Source: Acanthamoeba castellanii str. Neff
Lineage: Eukaryota; Discosea; Longamoebia; Acanthamoebidae
NCBI RefSeq assembly: GCF_000313135.1
Contig: NW_004457611.1
Coordinates: 1-11,482, forward strand
Length of the DNA stretch: 11,482 nt
Direction of reading: 5' to 3'
Position 1 is the first letter of the stretch; the number at the start of each line of letters is the position of its first letter. Under the pieces are notes generated by a model. That model ran no database searches. It worked only from the letters and a program-made list of their open reading frames with translations, and was not told the DNA's origin. Made by a program: the position numbers and the translations under genes. This document shows positions 1-7,323 of the stretch, one piece after another.

Positions 1-2
1 TT

Positions 3-975
3 ATGATGTGGCCTCATGTCCTGCCCCCTGAAGGTGTGGTGACGGCCCCTTCGAGTACCGTGGGCAGGGTCACGGTGGGCTTCGAGCTCAAGGACGAAGA
101 TGCGTCCGCCTGTCTTCTCCGCGCCCAAACCTTCATGTCCCAAATCATCAACTCGCTCCTGGCCAACGAAACTTTGGTGCGTGCGAGCGCCCCGTGCACA
201 ACAAGCCAAGAAAAGCTTCTGGAGCTGAAAGTTAGTCGCTTATGCTCATGCCTGGCCTCCTTCGAACGCGCAGGTTGTGAGTCAGGTGAAGACGGACAGC
301 TTCGCGTTTGCCCCGCTGGCCTACTGGGAGCAGCCGCCAGTCTCGGGCTACGGCGTGAAGAACTTCGTGTCGTTCAACACCCCCGTGGAGACCATTGGCG
401 AAGCCATTGCGGTCGCCATCGCCAACGGCGCCAGATCATCCAGAACGTGCAGTTCATCACCAGCCCAAACTCTGGTCTTGACTCCCTCCGCCCAGTGCTT
501 CGACGTCGTGCATGAACTGACACCTTAATGTGTCGTTGGCCGTGTGTGTGTGGTGTGTGGTGTGTGGTGTGTGGTGTGTGGTGTGTGGTGTGTGGTGTGT
601 GGTGTGTGTCGCGAATTGCAGGCAACGTGCGGCAGTACTACTTGCAGGCGCAGTCCCTGGCCCTGGACGACGCGATTACCCAGGCGAAGGCGATCATGGC
701 GAAGCTGATGTGCAGGTGGGACGGCATCTACTCCATCGTGGCCAACTCCCCCGGTTACGGCTACGGCCACAAGTACGTACCACCACAACCATTGCTGCCT
801 GACATCGCTTTTTCTGCTCACATGTGTCCATTTCTCCATCAGCGACTACGGATTTGCTGCGGAGGCCTCCCGTTCGTTCACGCAAGCCAGCGCGCCTGTC
901 ATCATGAACGACGCCGAGGAGGTCAGGGCCTCAGTGACCGTCCAGTTCACCTACTCAGGGTGCATTCACTCCTAA
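3..975 (+). CDS. SIMPL/DUF541-domain protein, 5' end possibly outside the window
   Basis: Four exons join into about 237 residues: 3-230, 274-474, 622-772 and 843-975 (TAA). Seen: a strand-rich start (RVTVGFELKDEDA), then QVKTDSFAFAPLAYW, SGYGVKNFVSFNTPVETIGEA, an Ala-rich helix (LDDAITQAKAIMAKL) and a closing ASVTVQFTY strand. This is the order expected of the SIMPL (DUF541) fold: a Thr-x-x-(Y/F)-x-x-x-P strand, a GY-x-x-x-N-x-V segment, a helix of A/K repeats and a TVTV-type end. The family is mostly bacterial and periplasmic; a eukaryotic member is the IRAK1-binding protein. The biochemical role is not known. All splice phases agree, except that exon 2 needs one extra C near 431-433 (GGCGCCAGATC) to pass from the first frame to IIQNVQF. 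With that base the total is exactly 714 nt. The start at 3 is provisional, because no signal peptide is visible and an upstream exon may exist. Confidence 0.72.
541..608. repeat. GT-rich simple repeat (GTGTGTGGT type) in SIMPL-gene intron 2
   Basis: Tandem GTGTGTGGT units fill most of the 147-nt intron between 475 and 621. The reading frames that cross it are low-complexity artefacts. It resembles the repeat-filled introns of the other genes in the window. Confidence 0.9.
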
Positions 976-1023
976 ATTCTCATCATTCCAGCCAATCTGG
1001 TGCTTTTCTGCTTCAGTATTGGT

Positions 1024-1760
1024 CTAAAAGCCGCCGGCGAGTTCGATGTTCTGGGCGGTCACCCAGCTGGCCTGCGGGCTGGCCAGGAAGGCCACGGTGT
1101 GGGCCACCTCCTCGGCCGTGCCGAAGCGGTGCTCGAGAGGGGTCTGGGCCTAGGCGGTGGCCTTGAACTCGGCCGGAAGAGTGTCGGCCATGTCCGTTTC
1201 GATCACGCCCGGCACGACCGAGTTGACGCGGATGCCCCGCGGACCCAGCTCCTTGGCCGCCGTCTTCGTCAGTACCTCGACCGCCGCCTTCGTTGCCGCG
1301 TACGCTCCACACGTCTGCCGTTCGTGTGTTGATTAGTGCAATGGAACCTGGCGACTGTGGAGGCGGCCTGGATGCCCCACAGGGTGCCCTTGTAGTTGAC
1401 CGCCAGGTGAGAACTGTGGAGGCGGCCTGGATGCCCCACAGGGTGCCCCTGTAGTTGACCGCCAGGAGGCGGTCGACGTCGTCCTCGGTCACGTCGGCCA
1501 GCGGCGCGACCGTGAACACGCCCGAGTTGTTGACCAACATGTCGAGGCGGCCCCAGCGCTTGACCACCTGGTCGACCAGGTCGAACACCTGCGCCCCACG
1601 GCCACATCGGCCTGGAAGGCGTGGGCGCGGCCGCCAGCCCGCTCGATCTCGTACACGACGGCCTTGGCCGCCTCCGCTCCATTGACATAGTTGACGGCCA
1701 CGGTGGCGCCCTCCGCCGCCAGCTGCTTGGCAATGGCCGCGCCCAGGCCGCGCGAGCCGG
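1024..1760 (-). pseudogene. Short-chain dehydrogenase/reductase (SDR) relic
   Basis: Read on the minus strand, the pieces of a classical SDR appear in order: GSRGLGAAIAKQLAAEGATV (coenzyme loop; the preceding strand and TG are absent), VNYVNGAEAAKAVVYEIERA, FQADVA, the LVNNSGVF NNAG-like motif, VTEDDVDRLLAVNYRGTLWG, then the YAATK active-site pair, [20 protein letters not shown] and a C-terminal NIELAGGF followed by TAG at 1024-1026. They lie in different frames. One base seems missing at the C run 1594-1597. A 54-bp segment is duplicated (1413-1466 and 1354-1407). The stretch that should carry the catalytic Ser is not recognisable, and TAG at 1150-1152 interrupts the frame before AQTPLEHRFGTAEE. 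No exon for the first strand (GKVALVTG type) is visible upstream, although a CAG acceptor at 1761-1763 would allow one. Intact members are NAD(P)(H)-dependent oxidoreductases; this copy resembles bacterial FabG-like SDRs. It is probably dead, though assembly error could explain part of the damage. Confidence 0.78.
1354..1466. repeat. 54-bp tandem duplication inside the SDR relic
   Basis: Copies at 1354-1407 and 1413-1466 differ at one base and are separated by TGAGA, giving a 59-bp period. Each encodes LAVNYxGTLWGIQAASTV on the minus strand; the variable residue is Lys (AAG) in the left copy and Arg (AGG) in the right. Because 59 is not a multiple of three, the second copy is out of frame with the first. 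Confidence 0.93.
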
Positions 1761-1797
1761 CTGGTCGAAGCTGTAGTGTTGGTCTGAGTGGCGAGCA

Positions 1798-1848
1798 TTG
1801 TCTTGATGAGTTGCTGGTGAGTTGTTGTTGTTGTCTTGATGAGTTGCT
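1798..1848. repeat. 18-bp direct repeat upstream of the SDR relic
   Basis: TTGTCTTGATGAGTTGCT occurs at 1798-1815 and 1831-1848, 33 bp apart, with a GTTGTTGTTG run between them. It lies where the 5' end of the SDR gene should be. No function is evident. Confidence 0.85.
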
Positions 1849-1961
1849 TGAACTGTGGAGAGTGCATGAAGTTGATATTGAGTCGCCGCATCGCGGTTCT
1901 CAACATTGCGCGGTGCTTGAACGTAGAGTCAAGGTTTTAGTTCCCCCAATAGTAAAAATTG

Positions 1962-1983
1962 AAACGTTGCGATCGCAACGTTT
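1962..1983. promoter_or_regulatory. 22-bp perfect palindrome, possible protein-binding site
   Basis: AAACGTTGCGA followed directly by its exact reverse complement makes an unspaced 22-bp palindrome. It sits in the interval between the 3' end of the ZIP gene (stop at 2028) and the 5' side of the SDR relic. A looser inverted repeat, TTGCG and CGCAA with a 7-nt gap, follows at about 1988-2004. A binding site for a dimeric factor is one reading; the perfect symmetry is what I see, the role is inference. Confidence 0.5.
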
Positions 1984-2027
1984 TTCATTGCGATTGGAGC
2001 GCAACAATGCTTGCATTCAGGAAACAC

Positions 2028-2919
2028 TCACTCGCCGAGAGCGAAGAGAGAGAAGGCCATGAGAGCCATGCCGAAGAGCATTGCGTAGGTGGCCATCCCG
2101 TCGCTCTTGTCGTAGCGGTGTGCTGTGTCGTGACACACAAGACGCAGAAGGCGTGAGAAAGAGTCATAGCGAGCTTACATCATCTTAACAACACAGGCAT
2201 GCGCACCTGTTGGGATGAGCTCTCGCACGGAGATGAAGACCATGATGCCCGCAATCAAGCCGAAGAGGATCGCATAAACGATCGGGCTGGGCGGAAAAGA
2301 AATGCAAGTAAATCGATAAATTAATTACAGTGCATGTTTACTGAGTAAGTGCAGTGAGGAGTCTTTACCTTAGGGTGCCGCCAACGGCGCCCCAGGCGAT
2401 AAATGCGCCAATTGGCATTGAGATGCCCGCGATGAGGCAGTAAAGCACGCCTTGCCACCTGTTCCATCGTAAGAACTCGAGCTCGCAACACGACACTCCA
2501 CACGACACACGACACACACGACACACACGACACACGACACACACGGCACATGACAGCGTACTTGCTACGGGTGGCATAGTAGATGGGCATGGCTACGCAG
2601 ATGCCCTCTGGAATGTTGTGAATGGCGATCGCCAGAGTGACGACCAGCCCTGAATTTGAGAGGGGGAAAGAAAGCGAGAAAGGTGAGTGCCAGGCCAACG
2701 CACCGCTCAGCGTCGAGCCGGGCGTACCGAAGGAAGGATTCGAGAGGGTCGACACGAACGTCATCATGCCCTCGGGAAAATTGTGGACGCAAATAGCGAG
2801 CGCGGTGATCAGGCCCATGTTCCTGTGTGCGGTTCCATTAAGTTGCGTGTCGTGTGTCGTGTGTCGTGTGTGTCGTGTGTCGTGTGTGTCGTGTGTCGTG
2901 TGTGTGTCGTGTGTGTGTG

Positions 2920-2952
<33 letters not shown>

Positions 2953-3719
2953 GTGTGTACGCTCGTTGCTGTTTGTGCGTGAAGGGGAGGGGTGTACGAG
3001 AGCCGTCGGGCGTCCTCGCGTTCCACCTCGTCGACGAAGCTGTTCTCCTCGAAGACGTCGTGCTCCTGGCTGTCGTCATCAATCACGATGCTCCCGTACG
3101 TCCGGATGTCCTTGTCCTTCAGCGTCTTGCCTGCATTCCATCAGCAATGCCACCACACAACATTCCACATTTTCAACATTCCAGTTGTAATGTTGTTTTT
3201 GTGGGAAAAAAAAATGTCATGGCGTTGGTGAGCACCATCAGATGTGCCAGTCCGTTTGGCCAAAGAGCGAGGTGACCTTCTCCTGGAGATCTTCCAGCTT
3301 GTGTGACACATGTGACAAGCCCAGCGCAATCAACATTCCTGGCATAGTGGGACACGCACCCACACATGTCATAGAACGCACACAACCACACGCACACAAC
3401 CGCACACGCACGCGCACGCGAGCGTACCGGAGAAGAAACAGAGGGAAGTGCGCCAGGTGGCGCCGTCGTCGCCGGCTACGCACACGAAGTAGGCGTGCGA
3501 TTTGGTGAGGATCTCGACGAAGCTTAGGTAGACCATGACGCCGGCGGCGAAGCCCAGGCCGGCGCCCAGCCATCGCTTCTCGTTGACGTTGAAGAAGAAC
3601 GGGATCATTCCGCCGAGCACGGTCGATAGTCCGGCCGCCGAGGTGTAGACGAAGGCCAGCACGATGTCGCCCCCGCTCGAGTCCTCCACCACCGCACACA
3701 CTCCGCCCACTTCCGCCAT
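2028..3719 (-). CDS. ZIP-family metal (zinc/iron) transporter, ZupT-like
   Basis: Eight exons: 3428-3719, 3236-3338, 2998-3130, 2728-2822, 2562-2649, 2369-2458, 2207-2286 and 2028-2122 (TGA). They give about 324 residues. All phases fit after removing one A from the CAAACGG run in exon 2 (plus 3255-3257); otherwise exon 2 meets a TGA just before its donor. ZIP proteins move Zn, Fe or other divalent metals into the cytosol. Hydrophobic segments match the eight-helix layout. Signature motifs are HNFPEG (about 189-194) in helix 4 and HNIPEG (about 218-223) in helix 5, which carry the metal-site His, Asn and Glu. [16 protein letters not shown] fits helix 2, and [17 protein letters not shown] and [19 protein letters not shown] fit helices 7 and 8. 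The loop of about 130-175 is acidic ([13 protein letters not shown]) rather than His-rich. Order and spacing resemble bacterial ZupT. Start is the ATG at 3719; DNA upstream is AT-rich and noncoding. The metal cannot be told from sequence. Confidence 0.88.
2501..2545. repeat. AC-rich repeat (CACACGACA type) in ZIP intron 5
   Basis: Imperfect CACACGACA units on the plus strand lie within the intron 2459-2561. The tract reads GT-rich in the sense of the gene. Bases 2514-2545 are the exact reverse complement of 2865-2896 in intron 3. Confidence 0.92.
2846..2958. repeat. GT-rich repeat (GTGTGTC type) in ZIP intron 3
   Basis: About 113 bp of GTGTC/GTGTGTC units end in a pure GT run near 2930-2951. 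The tract lies in the intron 2823-2997, and in the sense of the gene it reads AC-rich, opposite to introns 1 and 5 of the same gene. Confidence 0.93.
3361..3420. repeat. AC-rich repeat in ZIP intron 1
   Basis: CACACAACC and CGCACACG units fill most of the 88-nt intron 3339-3427. In the sense of the ZIP gene the tract is GT-rich and follows the donor closely. Confidence 0.85.
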
Positions 3720-4511
3720 GTCGTCTTCGCTTTCTTACGGAAAATAAAAGGGAATAAATAATAAGTTGTGTAAATAAATAGAAATAAATGAGGTCGGTAA
3801 AGACGCCTGCGGGTGTTGGTTGTGGTTGCAGAAGCGAACAACTGTCCGAAGGAAAAGGCCGAGCGCCCAAAATAAATAATCAAGAAAATATTTTCACACA
3901 TCCTTGAAGAAGAAAGAATGGCAGCACCAGCTTGTGAGCTTCCTTCACGCCCATCTCAAGAGCCCATGGTCATCATCAATGAAACCCACACATTCTGTAC
4001 ACTTCTGTATTGGAGGAAGCCATCAAATAGTGGAGTATATGCACTATTGAGTGCTTGTTGTATTGTGGAAGACACAACTGGGCAGCTTTGAAAAAATGTT
4101 GTGGTTGAGTTGACACTACTGCTGGAAGTACACTGCTACCAACCATTGGTGAGCCTGCAGCTGCACCTGATGTCAATGGCCCAATGTCAGAAGAGTTCTA
4201 GGTAGTGGAGTTTGTTACCAAAAGGTGTCAACAACCTCACACAGGCGAAAGGTTTGACCTTGTTGTGCACATGTGTTACCCCATCTTCTGTTGGCTAGGT
4301 GCACATTCACAAATAACAAAACAACCTCTATTCATGTCATGTGTGAATGCCTGGTGGACCCCAAATCTAGCAGTCCTCCTGGCCTGGAGAAAAGAAATTA
4401 TGTGAGAAAAGAATAAAAGAAAAGGTAGAGCGAACGAAGAGGAAGCCAACAAGACAACAAGTTCTCGGAAGAAGGTGCGAAGGTGGTAAGCAGGTGTACA
4501 CCAGGAAGGGC
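3720..4511. other. Intergenic region between divergent ZIP and ATG17-like genes, with a CpG-poor stretch
   Basis: From 3720 to about 3900 the DNA is AT-rich (runs of AAATAAAT) and probably holds the ZIP promoter, though no clear TATA box stands out. From about 3950 to 4430 I read a single CG (4246), against a dense CpG content in the flanking exons. Short open frames on both strands (for example 3976-4176 minus and 4205-4405 plus) show no family I recognise. From 4380 to 4511 the DNA is purine-rich and leads into the ATG17-like gene; AATAAAAG near 4412 is only a weak TATA-like string. Confidence 0.6.
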
Positions 4512-7274
4512 ATGGATGACCCACGGCGCCCGCACCACCAGGCGTCGCCCCCAGGCAGCGGCGGCGGTGGAATGCGGCAGTTTCTCACACAGCTGGAGTC
4601 ATCATCTTCCGCTACTTCACCTCCATCATCATCATCATCGCCATCATCTTCTTCGGCACTCCCGCCAGGCGTCATGGGAGGTGGGGAGGACACCACAAAG
4701 GCCCTGGAAGAGCTCCTGGGCAAGGCCACAAAGATGGTCGCCATGTCGGAAGCCTACCTTCGCCAGGTACACACCATTACCCCCACCCCCACATCATCTA
4801 TCTTTCTTTCTTTCTTTTTTGGCACACTAGGCCCACCAGGCCCACCGCGACTGTTGTCGTTGCTTGGGCTCGTTGGGCTCGGCCGCGGCTGGGGTCTGTT
4901 GCTGAGTCAGTCTTGTGCCTATGCTTTGGGGGGGGGCTGCGTACAGGCGCAGAAGGCGATCGACCAGGGACGGCAGAGCTCGGAGAAGCTGGAGATCTCC
5001 CACGGGCGCCTGGAGCTCATATCGGTGGAGCTCGACAAGCAGGCCCAGGTACAACCCAAGCCCTGTAGTTGTCGTCTGTTTGTTACCGACAATGCCAATG
5101 CCTCCCGCACCATGGTGCGCTGACGTGTCACATACAAACTAAACAACCAACCAACCAACCAACCAACCAACCAACCAACCAACCAACCAACCAACCAACC
5201 AACCAACCAACCAAATAACAATCGAAGGTTGTACGTCAGCTCACGGGCCAGCTGCGATTGCGAATCAATGGCATGCAACGAACGCTGCAGTCGTACAAAT
5301 CTCGAAGCAACGAGGTACGTACATAGACATATGGGGATTGTGCGGTGTCGTGTGTCGTGTGTGTCGTGTGTCGTGCCATGTCGTGTGTCGTGTGTCGTGT
5401 CATGTCGTGTCGTGCGTGCTTATGTGTGTGGGTCGTGTGAACCGAGTCTCAGGACGTGTCGTTCTCAGGTGAACGAAGCGCTGCAGGCGATCTTTGATAC
5501 GCTCAAGACGCGCAGTCTCGAAGAGGGTCTTCTCACGAGCCAACATTCCAATCTCTACGATTTTGTGGATAGCCAAAGTGTACAAAAGCTGCAGCGGCAA
5601 GCCGTGCAGGAGATCCGAGAGATGGAGGTACGCTGTGTACACCCCACGGCCCCTTGAACACTCCTCTGTTCTGTGAGACACAACTAACCCCTGGTGTTCA
5701 TGTCTTGGTGCGTGTCGCGGTGCGTGTGCGTGCGTGTTTGATGACAATGCAGAAATTGCATAGGAATGTAAATACGATCATGCAAAGTGTAGATACCGCT
5801 TTCAAAGGACTCAAGGCTGCTGCTGACGCCGCCGAGATTCGAGTCGATTTCCGCTTGTCGTACCCCACAGAAAAGGTACTGCTACCTCGCTCCTTCATCC
5901 GCCTCATGAGGTCTCGTGCGTGTGCGATGTATATTCTACACATTCCACTGACCACCACACTCACACACACACACACACACCCGTGGCGCCTATCTGCAGA
6001 CATCGCTTCAGTTGAACGAAGCCAACGCCATGTCCGCCATTTCGCTTTCCATCGCCTCGCACTGCGATCAGCTCCGCCACTTGCTCCAGTACTGCCCCCA
6101 CCCCGCCCCCAATGTGAGATATACGAGAAAGAGCAGCCCAGTCCCTTACCGCACCCCGCTTCTTGTATCATCGGTTCGAACGCTGCAGGAGTCGAGCGGG
6201 TCCCAAGCCCCGATTTGTTGACCTGACCGGCATCCGCAAGCGGGCGGAGCAGCTCCCGAGTTCGCTCTCCCTGGCCTACAATCGGCTTCAACGCATCCAA
6301 GAATCGACCAAGCAAATCGAAGACAGGTAGAGCAACCATTCGTCGCACACGCGCCACACGCACACAGCACGCACGCACGCACGCACACGACCAACGACAC
6401 GACACAGCTTGACTAACACGTCATGCATATAACAGATGCCAGAAGTACGCCACAACGTTCCAGCGGGCGACGCAGGTCTTTGCGCAATTCGAACAGTTTG
6501 GCGTCGACGTTCAGGAAGTGGTCCATCAGATCGACGAGCACGAGGTGCCTACACCACACTCAAGTGCCTGACGTTGACATGGTCGCCCAAGTCATGACAC
6601 ATCGTGCTAACCGTGTACGGTCGTGTGTGCTCTGTGTGTCGTGCGTGTGTCATGTGTGCAACACACACACACACAAGAGAGCGTTTGAGGAGCGGCGGGG
6701 CGAGGCCGCCTTCCTGTTCGAGGAGCTGGCCAACCTGACCACGTGGTATGAGCTGTTCGGGACGGCCTACGAGGAGCTGCTGGTCGAAGTGGAGCGGCGG
6801 CACAACGAGCACAAGCGCATGCAGGAGATCGTGCTCGCCTACCAGAAGGAGCTCAACGTGTGGTATCAAGTCGAGACCCAGAAACGAGAGAACTTTTTCG
6901 AATTCTACGGCCGCTACCTGCCCCAGAGCCTGTGCCCGTCGGTCATGGTACCATTTTCTCTCCCAAACGACAACGAGCTTGTGTTGTGTGCGTGTGTCGT
7001 GCGTGTGCGGTCGTGTTGTATGTGTCGTGTGTCGTGTACTGACCAACTGCACACACAGGAAAACGCGCCGCGCTATGAGATCTATCCGCTCCACTTCACC
7101 ACGGCTCTGCCCCTGCTGGGCGGCAGGAGGCGGAGTGAGGACGAGCAGGCCGACGACGAGGGCGCCGCCGCTGGCGACGTCGATGGGTCGGACCACCACG
7201 AACCCGGGCCGGAGAGGTCGCCAACGTCCGGAGAGAAGCAGGAGGCCAAACACGCCCGGGGTGTGGCCAATTAG
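4512..7274 (+). CDS. ATG17-like domain autophagy scaffold protein
   Basis: Ten exons: 4512-4766, 4947-5048, 5228-5314, 5469-5627, 5753-5875, 6000-6113, 6208-6326, 6436-6544, 6678-6947 and 7059-7274 (TAG). They give about 517 residues. Seen: a Gly/Ser-rich start ([13 protein letters not shown] and Ser runs), then almost wholly helical, charged sequence to about residue 446. The closing block, about 370-446, holds [13 protein letters not shown], a long coiled stretch and [18 protein letters not shown]. An R-x-x-F...YLP-x-x-x-x-P block after a coiled region is characteristic of the ATG17-like domain of yeast Atg17 and the Atg11/FIP200 group, scaffolds of the ULK1/Atg1 autophagy-initiation complex. 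The last 72 residues are a charged, probably disordered tail. All phases fit if exon 7 starts after AAG at 6207. The stronger CAG at 6188 would need one base removed from the CCCC near 6208-6211. Start: ATG at 4512; the frame is open a little further upstream, but from GTG. Confidence 0.75.
4928..4936. repeat. G homopolymer (9 G) in ATG17-like intron 1
   Basis: A nine-G run lies ten bases before the exon 2 acceptor (CAG at 4944-4946). It is a likely site of length error in assemblies. The same intron also holds TTTC repeats near 4801-4816 and a duplicated AGGCCCACC near 4829-4846. Confidence 0.85.
5144..5213. repeat. (CCAA)n tetranucleotide microsatellite in ATG17-like intron 2
   Basis: About 17 uninterrupted CCAA units lie in the intron 5049-5227, ending some 15 bp before the acceptor. 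It is the only tetranucleotide tract of this length in the window; other intron repeats are GT/AC-based. Confidence 0.95.
5341..5411. repeat. GTCGTGT repeat in ATG17-like intron 3
   Basis: Imperfect GTGTCGTGT units run after the donor of the intron 5315-5468. Smaller tracts of the same style occur in introns 4 (about 5705-5737), 5 (ACAC, about 5961-5980), 7 (CACACGCACG, about 6346-6395), 8 (about 6617-6675) and 9 (about 6986-7035). Confidence 0.88.
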
Positions 7275-7323
7275 CAGGTGGTCTGACCAAACACAAACAA
7301 CGGAGCTAATCTTTTTTTAACCA

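Noticed and set aside
528..1166. Long plus-strand open frame of 212 codons through the GT repeat
   Set aside because: Its first part is translated GTGTGTGGT repeat and its last part is antisense to the SDR relic; only 622-772 is real exon, and splicing phase explains it.
1013..1906. A single 297-codon SDR gene on the minus strand
   Set aside because: The open frame strings together pieces in the wrong frame; SDR motifs are spread over all three frames, so it cannot encode one working protein as it stands.
1962..1983. Rho-independent-style terminator for the ZIP gene
   Set aside because: The palindrome has no loop and the window is eukaryotic; the T run after it is only on one side and short.
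2501..2958. CRISPR-like or telomere-like array
   Set aside because: The units are 5-9 bp GT/AC microsatellite repeats inside introns, with no spacers of constant length.
4367..4744. Minus-strand open frame opposite the first ATG17-like exon
   Set aside because: The Asp/Glu run is the antisense of the Ser (TCA/TCC) run in the real exon; there is no splice or start support.
5144..5213. Protein made of Trp-Leu-Val-Gly repeats on the minus strand
   Set aside because: It is the translation of the CCAA microsatellite in an intron; no conserved sequence flanks it.
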